A stretch of DNA of 12,984 bases, from NCBI GenBank assembly GCA_964413185.1, contig CAYPSX010000111.1:1-12984 (forward strand), given 5' to 3'. Position numbers and translations under genes: made by a program. This DNA comes from Salinivirga sp964413185. GTDB lineage: Bacteria; Bacteroidota; Bacteroidia; Bacteroidales; Salinivirgaceae. The notes below the pieces were generated by a model, which did no database searches, was not told the origin of the DNA, and saw only the letters and a list, made by a program, of their open reading frames with translations. This document shows, piece by piece, positions 1 to 7,182 of this stretch (position 1 is the first letter of the stretch; each line of letters opens with the position of its first letter).

Positions 1-23
1 GAATTTTTGCTTTTTTTGCATTT

Positions 24-749
24 ATGACCGCGAAGCATTACTATCTGGAAGATAAAGACATAGGTGCAGTAAAAATTATACCTAAAAAAGGTATTAAAAA
101 TTTTAATATCCGGCTAAAGCCATTTGAAGATGTAACCATTTCTGCACCTTACAAAGCCTCTGAACAGCAAATAATGCGTGTGCTCGAACGGAAAAAGGCC
201 TGGATTATTGAAAAACTACGGTATAATCAAAAGATTGAACAAACGAAAACATTTTATGAAAATGGTTCTGTAATTAAAACGTTTTACAATGAATTTCGGC
301 TGCAAAAAAAAGATGTTGAGCGTTTGCATTTGGCCGGTTCCCCTCCAGCTTACACTATTGAAATACCGCAGCATTATAAAACAGAGTCGGTACAGTTTCA
401 GGATTCTATAAGACAAATCATTAACCTTGCACTGAAAAATGATGCTGTTCAATATATTGTTCCACGCACACGGGAATTGGCAGCAAATTATGGTTTTAAC
501 GTCAACAAAATTTCGTTCAGGAACAACAAAACACGTTGGGGCAGTTGCTCATCGCATGGCAATATTTCTTTCAACATTCAGCTTATGCGACTGTCGCAAC
601 CCATGATCGACTATGTGATTATTCACGAGCTTTGCCATACCAAACACCCCAACCACGGGCCGGGCTTTAAGCAACTGCTGTACACTATAATGCCCGATGC
701 ACCCGCAATAGAAAAGGAACTAAATAATTACCGTACTCAAATTTTTTAA
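24..749 (+). CDS. YgjP-like zinc metallopeptidase (DUF45 / M48-like fold)
   Basis: Predicted cytoplasmic zinc metallopeptidase of the YgjP/DUF45 family, 241 residues, the usual family length. The family signature is visible at the C-terminal half: WGSC at residues 172-175, then HELCH at 201-205 (zinc ligands H201 and H205, general base E202) and NHGPGF from 210, whose H211 is the expected third zinc ligand. The N-terminal part (about 10-65) has the basic, beta-rich region that precedes the catalytic domain in this family. No signal peptide or membrane segment is present. The frame is open upstream to the window edge, but ATG 24 gives the normal family N-terminus. The physiological substrate of this family is not well established. 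The uracil-DNA glycosylase gene starts 5 bp after its stop, so the two are probably cotranscribed. Confidence 0.9.
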   Translation: MTAKHYYLEDKDIGAVKIIPKKGIKNFNIRLKPFEDVTISAPYKASEQQIMRVLERKKAWIIEKLRYNQKIEQTKTFYENGSVIKTFYNEFRLQKKDVERLHLAGSPPAYTIEIPQHYKTESVQFQDSIRQIINLALKNDAVQYIVPRTRELAANYGFNVNKISFRNNKTRWGSCSSHGNISFNIQLMRLSQPMIDYVIIHELCHTKHPNHGPGFKQLLYTIMPDAPAIEKELNNYRTQIF

Positions 750-754
750 AATAC

Positions 755-1471
755 ATGTCGATATTCCTGCAAAACATTCATCAACCTCTGCATAATTCAT
801 GGAACGGATTCCTGGATCAACCCAACATTAAAGAACTGCAAAAAATTGAAAAAAACATCGGTAAAAAACCCTACACACCAACCACAGAAAGGGTACTTCA
901 TTTTTTGACCGTGCCGTTAAGCAAAGTCAAAGTCATTATTCTCGGCCAGGACCCCTACCCTCAGGAAAATGTAGCCACAGGTCGCGCATTTGAAGTTGGC
1001 ACGCTCCAAACCTGGGATGCTCCTTTTCGCCAGGTTTCGCTGAAAAACATTATCCGCCTCATTTACAAGACGTATTATAACAAAGTTGATTCGTTCAAAA
1101 ACATACGCGAATGGAACCGCGAAAATGGCGCCATTACCGAGCCCAACCAACTATTCAAAGCCTGGGAAAAACAAGGCGTTTTGCTACTCAACACAGCCCT
1201 AACATGCGAAACGGGCAAATCGGCCAGCCATAGCAAATTGTGGCGCAACTTTACCGGCGAGCTGCTTCACTACATCAACCAAAAATCGCCAGACACCTGT
1301 TGGATATTGTGGGGCGGACATGCCCAAAAAATCACGGAAAGCATCAATATAAAAAACAAATTAACATCGAACCACCCAATGATGTGCTCCCCAAAAAACG
1401 ACAATGACTTTTTGTACGGCAAAACCAATACACTGGCCGAAACAAAACATTTGGTTGATTGGCGGGGGTGA
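755..1471 (+). CDS. ung: Uracil-DNA glycosylase, family-1-like with variant leucine loop
   Basis: DNA repair enzyme expected to cut the N-glycosidic bond of uracil in DNA and start base excision repair in the cytoplasm. The 238 residues carry the family motifs in order: GQDPYP at 64-69 (D66 corresponds to the catalytic water-activating Asp, Y68 to the Tyr that excludes thymine), F79 as the uracil-stacking Phe at the same 13-residue spacing as in E. coli Ung, LLLNTALT with N146 as the uracil-reading Asn, a WGGHAQK segment at 186-192, and H207-P208 as the catalytic His motif. Two deviations stand out: His after PY in GQDPYH is Pro69, and the usual HPSPLS leucine loop reads HPMMCSPKNDNDF. An insertion of about 20 residues lies between F79 and N146. 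Assignment to the superfamily is firm; the exact family is less so. Confidence 0.86.
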   Translation: MSIFLQNIHQPLHNSWNGFLDQPNIKELQKIEKNIGKKPYTPTTERVLHFLTVPLSKVKVIILGQDPYPQENVATGRAFEVGTLQTWDAPFRQVSLKNIIRLIYKTYYNKVDSFKNIREWNRENGAITEPNQLFKAWEKQGVLLLNTALTCETGKSASHSKLWRNFTGELLHYINQKSPDTCWILWGGHAQKITESINIKNKLTSNHPMMCSPKNDNDFLYGKTNTLAETKHLVDWRG

Positions 1472-1548
1472 GGGTTTGGATGGTGGATGAGAATTAAAGT
1501 GCTTCCAACCGCACCAAAATGGAACCGAGCCGAGGCACGAGGCGAGCT

Positions 1549-1562
1549 CACGAAGGGTCGTG
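1549..1562. other. Small hairpin in GC-rich intergenic stretch
   Basis: CACGA and TCGTG form a perfect 5-bp stem around an AGGG loop. It sits in a stretch (about 1495-1580) that is clearly richer in G and C than the AT-rich DNA on both sides and contains several GAGG/GAGC motifs. The function is unknown; it could be a remnant of an interspersed repeat or part of the 3' UTR of the glycosylase transcript. Confidence 0.35.
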
Positions 1563-1611
1563 GGGTTGCTTGTGGGTATGAGTAATTGAAATATATACCT
1601 TGTGAAATTTC

Positions 1612-1641
1612 AAAAAAACCCGGGACATTGCCCGGGTTTTT
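1612..1641. terminator. Bidirectional Rho-independent terminator
   Basis: The sequence reads A7-CCCGGG-acattg-CCCGGG-T5. The 6-bp GC stem is extended by A:T pairs to 11 bp around a 6-nt loop. On the plus strand it ends in five T, about 140 bp after the glycosylase stop. On the minus strand it ends in seven T, about 130 bp after the LamG gene stop. It probably terminates both convergent transcripts. Confidence 0.88.
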
Positions 1642-1730
1642 AGTGTGCTGCCCCTGCAAGGACAACAAGTGTTTTATTTTTATCTTTCGTGAGCAAAAAT
1701 TACTCACTTTGGGTTTTTATCCGGTAGTAT

Positions 1731-1752
1731 AGAGTTTCCTCGATAAAACTCT
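1731..1752 (-). other. Weak hairpin downstream of the LamG gene
   Basis: AGAGTTT and AAACTCT form a perfect 7-bp inverted repeat around an 8-nt loop, 20 bp after the minus-strand stop codon. There is no T-run next to it on the minus strand, so it is a poor terminator by itself; it may stabilise the 3' end of the mRNA. Confidence 0.35.
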
Positions 1753-1772
1753 GTTTTGCAATGCATTTTTTT

Positions 1773-4700
1773 CTATTTTTTCAAAATAACCGGCTGAACA
1801 AATTTGTATTTATCTCCACTGATCCGGATAAGATAAACTCCATCAGACAAATCAGATATTTCAAACTCGTTAACAAGTGTGCTGCCGCCAATAATTTGCT
1901 TATAACGAACTACTTGTCCTTGTTGATTAAGGATTGAAATTGCTGCATTGCTCAATGTTTGTTCAAATTCGATTGCCAAACGCCCCTGGGTCGGGTTCGG
2001 ATAAATTTTTACCTGTGTTTTCAGGGTTTCCTGAATACTTTCAGGCACCTCAACGGTTACAAAGATGGTATCGCCTCCGGAACAACCATAATTATTTGTA
2101 ACATCTACATAAAAATGATAGTTCCCAACCTCTAAATTATCTCCAATTTCAATGGTTTGCGTTGTTTCGTCTGTATTCCACAGATAACTTTCAAATCCGG
2201 GTCCGGCATCGAGAATTAGCAATTCTTCGGTTGTAATGGTTGTATCCGGGCCAAGGTCAACATAAGGAAGCGGGTTTACGGTTAAATTGAGGTTAATTAC
2301 AGAATCACAGCCCTGAACAGTAGTTAAAGGAATTGTGTACTCTCCTGCTACATCAAACGTTTCATCTCCAATTGTAAAAGATTCTCCTTCGCATAGTGTT
2401 TCATCCAGATCAATCTCATAGGAAGAATTAACTGTCAAATCAAGCATTATTGTTGAGTCGCAACCGTATTGATTTTCAAATATAATGGTATACAAACCCG
2501 ATTCGGTAAACTCAGAGTCGCCCACCGTATAACTTTCTCCTTCGCAAATACTTGCTGAAACATTTTCTGTGTAAACGGGATTAACTGTTAAATCGAGTAT
2601 AACAGTTGAGTCGCAACCATACTGACTCTCAATTATAGTGGTATAGAAACCCGTTTCGGTATACACGGAGTCTCCTACCAGATAGCTTTCTCCTTCGCAA
2701 ATACTTGCTGTAACATTTTCTGTGTAAATCGGATTAACTGTTAAATCGAGCAAAACTGTTGAGTCGCAACCATATTGACTTTCTAAAATATTCGTATAAA
2801 AACCCGATTCGGTATACACGGAGTCTCCTACCAGATAGCTTTCTCCTTCGCAAATACTTGCTGTAACATTCTCTGTGTAGACGGTATTTACCGTTAAATT
2901 GAGCACAATAGTCGAATCGCAACCATACTGATTTTCCATTACTGTTGTATGCCAGCCGGTTTCTGTGTATACAGAATCGCCAACCGGGTACAGTTCGCCT
3001 TCACAAATTGAAGCGACAACCGTATCAAGCGATGAAGGACACTGGTATTCAAGGTGATAAATGTCGTCTATTTCTAAAGTATCCAGATAACGGTTGTAGA
3101 TGCGGCTATCATCGATTCGTCCGTTAAAGGCTGATGTTTCATTGCTTCCAACGCCAAATGCAGCATTGCCTGATTTATATTCAATCGTTGATATTGTGCC
3201 GGTATAAGTGCCGTCTATTTCCTGATTATCAATATAAATGGCAATATTTTCGTTATTAATGAAACCGACCACTACGTGGTGCCATTCATTGGGTTCGATA
3301 ACGGGATCGCTGGTGGTTTTTTTGTAAAAAGATGCATCGGTATTGCCTGTAGAATCGCCATAGGCAGCCTCAATTTTACCATCCGTGGTTTTGACAATAA
3401 TGCCGGAATAAACCGATGTCGAATCCCACTCATCATTTCTGAATATAACCTGATCTCCTGCAATATCTTCATGGTTGATCCATGAGCTGACAAAAATGGG
3501 GAATGCTTCGGGTTTTAGCTCATTACCTAAATCGATGAAGCTTGGTGTTAGCGGATTGAAAGCATACGCATTTTCGGAATTTCCATAATGGCCTTCAGCT
3601 AATGTTGCATTCTCAGGGGTTCCATGGTATCCATTGCCTGTCATATCATTAGCGTTGCCCATAAAAATGTATTCGGCCATGATGTCGTTATGAGCATTTA
3701 CTTCAAATTCCTGCTGATAAAGGTGACTAATCTCCTCAATTGTCAGTTCGCGGTTGTAAATGCGTATTTCATCGACTCGTCCTTTTAAGCCGTTATTGTT
3801 GGAGTACCCGGGATTCCATCCACCAAAACCAAAACCATAGTTCAGGTAGCGTGGTGTTTGCGTGTAGGCTACCGTATCGGTAACGCCGTTTAGGGTCATA
3901 CCGATAATATTAAGCTCCCTGTTTTGAAAAAATACAACGTGGTTCCAGTTGTTGCTTTTAATTTTTGTTGATGAATAAAGTTGAGGTTCATCAGGAGCAT
4001 CAGAGGCTATGGTATAGCGAATGGTAGAGTCGCTTTCCAATATGGCAAAAATGTTTGTTTTCGTTGCTCCGGAACCATTGTTCCTGCTTCCGAAGAGTAC
4101 CTGGCTGTTATCGGTCACATTACCATAAAACCAGAATGAAATGGCCAAATGATTGCCCCAGTTTCCAATGGAGGGCACACTTACTTCGTGTATATTGTCA
4201 CTTTCATAACAAGAATTGGGCATGCCGTTCCGGTGTACAAATGTGCTGTCTGCAACACTTGCATCCATATCGTTTCCGCTGAGGTCTTCGAGGTTATTGT
4301 CAAGATTGTAGTATCGAAGCAATCCTTCGTTAATATTGAGGACTTCAATGTAATCGGTGTAAATAACGCTGTCGGTATGTGTGCCGTCGGTAACAATGAG
4401 TTTAACATCGTAATAGCCGGCGGTGTCGAAGGTAAAGTCCGGGTTTTGTTCTTCACTGTCTGTTGTACCATCGTTGTGGAAATCCCATTGCCAGCCGGTA
4501 ATATCATTTTCTGCAAAAGACAAATCCGTGAAAGACACCGGAGTGTCTGTAAAACCAATTAATGCATTGGCTATAAACTCAGCACGTAACGTTTCATAGT
4601 AAAGTGTTTCAATTTCCTGTTGATCTAACGGCCTGCTGTAAACGCGTACTTCATCGATATTGCCATTGAAAAAGCCGATATTATTACTGCCGTAGCTGTG

Positions 4701-6800
4701 CCGGCCAATATCGATATAGTTGATGTCGGTTGTAAAATCTGTACCGGTTGTCAGTGGGCTGGAGCTAACCAGTTGATTGTCGATGAATAGTTTTACGGAA
4801 TCTTCATTTACTATGCCAACATAATGGTGCCATGCGCCATCGGCGGGTTTTGGATGCTTTACAATATCGGGAGAGGCTCCGTGCCCCTGCACTGTGAAGG
4901 ATGTTTCAGCATTTCCATCATCAGCACAAAATACAATGGCGCTGGAATTCGTTTCTGTGTCTGAGCGTTGCTGAAAAATTGGATTTTGGCTCAATGTACC
5001 GCCTCCTGCACCTTCCATTCTTGCCCAGGCCGAAATTGTAAAGCTGTTGGAAGCAATAATAGAGCTGTCGGGTTCGCAACTGATGTAGTCGTCTGTGCCG
5101 TCGAAACCCACAGCCTTACCGTCAATATTTAACCTGTCGGAAGTAAAGTTTGCACCATTTTGCAAAGTACCATTGAATACCGTATCAAATAAACTTTCGG
5201 TATTTCCTGAAAAAGGAAAATAGGCTACTAATGCCGAGTCTACCTTCACCACAGATAAATTCAGTACAATGGTAGAATCGCAACCATACTGGTTTTCCAA
5301 AACCGTAATAAACCATCCTGTTTCGGTGTATGCAGAATCGCCGACGATATAACTGTCGCTCTCTCCTATTATGGCAACAACGGTATCGAGTGACGAAGGA
5401 CACTGGTCTTCAAGATAATACATTTCATCAATTTCAAGCGGATCTACATAACGGTTGTAAATGCGACAATCGTCGATGCGTCCGTTAAAAGCTGATGCTT
5501 CATTGCTCCCAATGCCAAGTGCGGCATTGTCTGATTTATATCCAAGCGTTGATATTGTGCCGGTATAAGTGCCATCTGCCTCCTGGTTATCAATATAAAT
5601 GGCAATATTTTCGTTATTGAGAAAACCGACCACTACATGGTGCCATTCATTGGGTTCGATAACGGCTTCACTGGTGGTTTTTTTGTATAAAGATGCATCG
5701 GTATTGCCTGTTGAATCGCCATAACCAGCTGCAATTTTCCCATCAGTTGTTTGGACAATAATTCCGGAAAAAACCGATGTCGGATCCCACTCATCATTTC
5801 TGAAAATAACCTGATTGCCGGTAATATCATCCTGATTGATCCACGAACTAACAAAAATGGGAAATTCTGCGGGCTTCAAATTACTGCCCAAATCGATGAA
5901 GCTAGGTATTAGAGGATCGAAAGTATATGCATTTCTGGAATTTCCGTAACGGTCTTCGTCCAATTCTGCATTATTCGGGGTTCCATCGTGCCCGTTGCCT
6001 GTAATATCATCAGCATTGCCCATAAAAATGTATTCGGCCATGATGTCGTTATGAGCATTTACTTCAAATTCCTGTTGATAAAGAGAACTTACCTCCTCGA
6101 AAGTCAGTTCGCGGTTGTAAATGCGTATTTCATCGACTCGCCCTGTCAACCTGTTATTGGCGGTGTATCCTGTATTCCAGCCGCCAAAACCAATTGCGTA
6201 ATTTATATACCGGGGCGTTTGGGTATAAGTAACCGTATCTGCATTACCATTCAAAATAATACCTGCTTTGTCGATCTCCCTGTTTTGAAAACATACAACA
6301 TGGTTCCAATCGTTAGATTTAATTTTTGTTGATGAATACATGTTCGGTTCGTCGGAGGCGTCGGAGGCAATAAAAAACCGAAGTGTTGAGTCGGTTTGTA
6401 AAATACACCCCAGGTTTGAAAGCGTAGCGCCTGAACCGTTTTGTCTGCTGCCAAACAGTACCTGATTACCATCAGTTACATTCCCGTAAAACCAGAATGA
6501 AATGACTAAATGATCGCCCCAATTTCCAATGGCAGGTACATTTACTTCGTCTGTTTTAATGGTTTCAAAACAAGTTTCCGGCATACCGTTCCGGTGCACA
6601 AAAGTGCTGTCTGCAACGCTTGCATCCATATCGTTTCCGCTGAGGTCTTCGAGGTTATTATCAAGGTCGTAATGCCTTAATAAACCTTCAGTAAGATCGT
6701 ATTCCTGAATATAAGCCGGTTTCACATCCGGGTTAACTTGTGCCTTAACCGCAAAATTAAAGATACTCGCCAGAATAATTGTAAAGTACAAATTTTTCAT
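1773..6800 (-). CDS. Large secreted LamG/PKD multidomain protein with T9SS sorting domain
   Basis: A 1675-residue exported protein, probably a surface or extracellular adhesion or glycan-binding factor; no catalytic domain was recognised. Order of modules: signal peptide 1-20 (hydrophobic core, cleavage expected before Q21); LamG-like domains at about 38-245, 248-465, 519-738, 825-1032 and 1035-1252, each opening with an N-L/Y-x-GN-type segment and ending in a R(V/I)DE(I/V)R(I/V)Y(N/S)R-like strand; a PKD domain at 739-823 (WQWDFHNDG motif); five 51-residue repeats with a Cys pair at about 1256-1508; an Ig-like or SprB-like region at 1509-1585; and a type A T9SS sorting domain at 1593-1675 containing YPNPTQGRL. 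A sixth, degenerate copy of the 51-residue repeat follows LamG 2. Residues 38-517 and 825-1304 are a gap-free duplication. The start is supported by the signal peptide and by a -7 box 28 bp upstream. It is divergent from the next plus-strand gene. The ligand cannot be predicted. Confidence 0.92.
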   Translation of the reverse strand: MKNLYFTIILASIFNFAVKAQVNPDVKPAYIQEYDLTEGLLRHYDLDNNLEDLSGNDMDASVADSTFVHRNGMPETCFETIKTDEVNVPAIGNWGDHLVISFWFYGNVTDGNQVLFGSRQNGSGATLSNLGCILQTDSTLRFFIASDASDEPNMYSSTKIKSNDWNHVVCFQNREIDKAGIILNGNADTVTYTQTPRYINYAIGFGGWNTGYTANNRLTGRVDEIRIYNRELTFEEVSSLYQQEFEVNAHNDIMAEYIFMGNADDITGNGHDGTPNNAELDEDRYGNSRNAYTFDPLIPSFIDLGSNLKPAEFPIFVSSWINQDDITGNQVIFRNDEWDPTSVFSGIIVQTTDGKIAAGYGDSTGNTDASLYKKTTSEAVIEPNEWHHVVVGFLNNENIAIYIDNQEADGTYTGTISTLGYKSDNAALGIGSNEASAFNGRIDDCRIYNRYVDPLEIDEMYYLEDQCPSSLDTVVAIIGESDSYIVGDSAYTETGWFITVLENQYGCDSTIVLNLSVVKVDSALVAYFPFSGNTESLFDTVFNGTLQNGANFTSDRLNIDGKAVGFDGTDDYISCEPDSSIIASNSFTISAWARMEGAGGGTLSQNPIFQQRSDTETNSSAIVFCADDGNAETSFTVQGHGASPDIVKHPKPADGAWHHYVGIVNEDSVKLFIDNQLVSSSPLTTGTDFTTDINYIDIGRHSYGSNNIGFFNGNIDEVRVYSRPLDQQEIETLYYETLRAEFIANALIGFTDTPVSFTDLSFAENDITGWQWDFHNDGTTDSEEQNPDFTFDTAGYYDVKLIVTDGTHTDSVIYTDYIEVLNINEGLLRYYNLDNNLEDLSGNDMDASVADSTFVHRNGMPNSCYESDNIHEVSVPSIGNWGNHLAISFWFYGNVTDNSQVLFGSRNNGSGATKTNIFAILESDSTIRYTIASDAPDEPQLYSSTKIKSNNWNHVVFFQNRELNIIGMTLNGVTDTVAYTQTPRYLNYGFGFGGWNPGYSNNNGLKGRVDEIRIYNRELTIEEISHLYQQEFEVNAHNDIMAEYIFMGNANDMTGNGYHGTPENATLAEGHYGNSENAYAFNPLTPSFIDLGNELKPEAFPIFVSSWINHEDIAGDQVIFRNDEWDSTSVYSGIIVKTTDGKIEAAYGDSTGNTDASFYKKTTSDPVIEPNEWHHVVVGFINNENIAIYIDNQEIDGTYTGTISTIEYKSGNAAFGVGSNETSAFNGRIDDSRIYNRYLDTLEIDDIYHLEYQCPSSLDTVVASICEGELYPVGDSVYTETGWHTTVMENQYGCDSTIVLNLTVNTVYTENVTASICEGESYLVGDSVYTESGFYTNILESQYGCDSTVLLDLTVNPIYTENVTASICEGESYLVGDSVYTETGFYTTIIESQYGCDSTVILDLTVNPVYTENVSASICEGESYTVGDSEFTESGLYTIIFENQYGCDSTIMLDLTVNSSYEIDLDETLCEGESFTIGDETFDVAGEYTIPLTTVQGCDSVINLNLTVNPLPYVDLGPDTTITTEELLILDAGPGFESYLWNTDETTQTIEIGDNLEVGNYHFYVDVTNNYGCSGGDTIFVTVEVPESIQETLKTQVKIYPNPTQGRLAIEFEQTLSNAAISILNQQGQVVRYKQIIGGSTLVNEFEISDLSDGVYLIRISGDKYKFVQPVILKK
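2271..3035 (-). repeat. Five tandem 153-bp in-frame repeats (51-residue Cys-pair units)
   Basis: Each unit has the pattern x-C-E-G-E ... Y-x-V-G-D-S ... G-C-D-S-T-x-x-L-x-L-T-V-N. The first cysteines are at residues 1266, 1317, 1368, 1419 and 1470 and the second at 1294, 1345, 1396, 1447 and 1498, so both series keep an exact 51-residue period with a 28-residue spacing that suggests one disulfide per unit. The last unit is the most diverged. At the DNA level 63 bp are identical between 2655-2717 and 2808-2870, which points to recent expansion or conversion of the inner copies. Confidence 0.9.
2889..4328 (-). repeat. Second copy of a 1440-bp internal duplication (LamG 4 + LamG 5)
   Basis: It encodes residues 825-1304 of the LamG protein and matches residues 38-517 at a constant offset of 787 residues (2361 bp), with no insertion or deletion seen along the whole block. 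The block holds two LamG domains and one 51-residue Cys repeat. The 59 bp at 3655-3713 are identical to 6016-6074. Confidence 0.88.
5250..6689 (-). repeat. First copy of a 1440-bp internal duplication (LamG 1 + LamG 2)
   Basis: It encodes residues 38-517 and is the partner of 2889-4328. Its terminal 51-residue repeat has drifted: residue 479 is Gly where the other copies have the first Cys, while the partner Cys507 is kept. The intervening segment, residues 518-824, is a single LamG plus a PKD domain that was not duplicated. Confidence 0.88.
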
Positions 6801-6828
6801 AATAGTTTTTGTTTAATAATTCCTGAGA

Positions 6829-6836
6829 CAAAAGTA
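6829..6836 (-). promoter_or_regulatory. Bacteroidota-type -7 box of the LamG gene
   Basis: The minus strand reads TACTTTTG, an exact match to the Bacteroidota -7 consensus TAnnTTTG. It ends 28 bp upstream of the ATG, which would give a 5' UTR of about 20 nt. A convincing TTG -33 element at the usual spacing was not seen, so the call rests on the -7 box and its position. Confidence 0.45.
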
Positions 6837-7000
6837 CATTGTTTAGCGATGGGGGTTTGACACTATTGTTCCAATTATTAACACAAATGTAAACCATACT
6901 GAAAACATGCTTCTTAGTATCCATAAGAGAACTCCAATAACGACTATTATATCTTTTTGGAATGTATCTGTTGGGATTTTGGAGTTTCTGGATTTTCCGG

Positions 7001-7008
7001 AAACGTTT
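7001..7008. promoter_or_regulatory. Candidate operator, AAACGTTT palindrome (site 1)
   Basis: AAACGTTT centred on CG, within GGAAACGTTTGCGC. LacI/GalR-family operators typically have this kind of CG-centred palindrome, and the right half resembles the PurR-type TTTGCG arm. An identical 8-mer occurs 138 bp downstream in the same gap. No regulator gene is in the window, so the link to a LacI-type protein is inference only. Confidence 0.3.
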
Positions 7009-7138
7009 GCGCAGAAAAAACCGTTAAATTTCTCTTAAATAATTGATTGTAACACTTCGATCCCGTAAATTGTGAGAAAAATCGGGTATAATAACCTATG
7101 CTTGTATTGAGCTAAAACCCTTAACTTTTTATTCGAAA

Positions 7139-7146
7139 AAACGTTT
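7139..7146. promoter_or_regulatory. Candidate operator, AAACGTTT palindrome (site 2)
   Basis: Second copy of the 8-bp palindrome, in an A/T context (AAAAACGTTTAAAT), 36 bp upstream of the ATG of the beta-helix gene. At this distance a bound protein could block transcription of that gene. AT-rich DNA can give such words by chance. Confidence 0.25.
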
Positions 7147-7182
7147 AAATCAGTAACAGTAGTTTGTAATTTTTGCTACATA

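Larger units (their letters stand above)
1472..1772. other. Convergent intergenic region
   Basis: This 301-bp gap separates the 3' ends of the glycosylase gene and the minus-strand LamG gene. It holds a G-rich, higher-GC stretch at about 1495-1580, a strong bidirectional terminator at 1612-1641, and two weaker hairpins: GTGAG/CTCAC at 1689-1707 and AGAGTTT/AAACTCT at 1731-1752. A 145-codon minus-strand open frame (1270-1707) overlaps the glycosylase gene antisense and has no recognisable protein features, so it is not called as a gene. Confidence 0.6.
6801..7182. promoter_or_regulatory. Divergent intergenic promoter region
   Basis: This 382-bp AT-rich gap lies between two divergent genes for secreted proteins and must hold the promoters of both. 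Besides the minus-strand -7 box it contains a 10-bp palindrome TTTCCGGAAA at 6994-7003 that overlaps the AAACGTTT palindrome at 7001-7008, and a second AAACGTTT at 7139-7146. For the plus strand, only near matches to TAnnTTTG were found (TATGCTTG at 7097, TAACTTTT at 7122), so no start site is assigned. No small open frame of note was seen. Confidence 0.6.

Noticed and set aside
1270..1707. 145-codon open frame on the minus strand
   Set aside because: It runs antisense across the end of the glycosylase gene and through the terminator, with no recognisable domain.
1689..1707. GTGAG/CTCAC hairpin as a second terminator
   Set aside because: The stem is only 5 bp with a 9-nt AT loop and no proper T-run on either strand.
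2271..3035. Tandem 153-bp repeats as a possible CRISPR or satellite array
   Set aside because: The period is a multiple of three, the repeats are fully in frame within the LamG gene, and the unit encodes a conserved Cys-pair motif. No repeat-spacer pattern is present.
4149..4562. 137-codon plus-strand and 125-codon minus-strand open frames inside the LamG gene
   Set aside because: Both are out of frame with a long, well-supported protein made of known domains; they are chance open frames in repetitive sequence.
7087..7092. TATAAT as a sigma-70 -10 box for the beta-helix gene
   Set aside because: The Bacteroidota main sigma factor uses TAnnTTTG with a TTG -33 element. The nearest TTG is only about 14 bp upstream, which does not fit a -35 spacing either.
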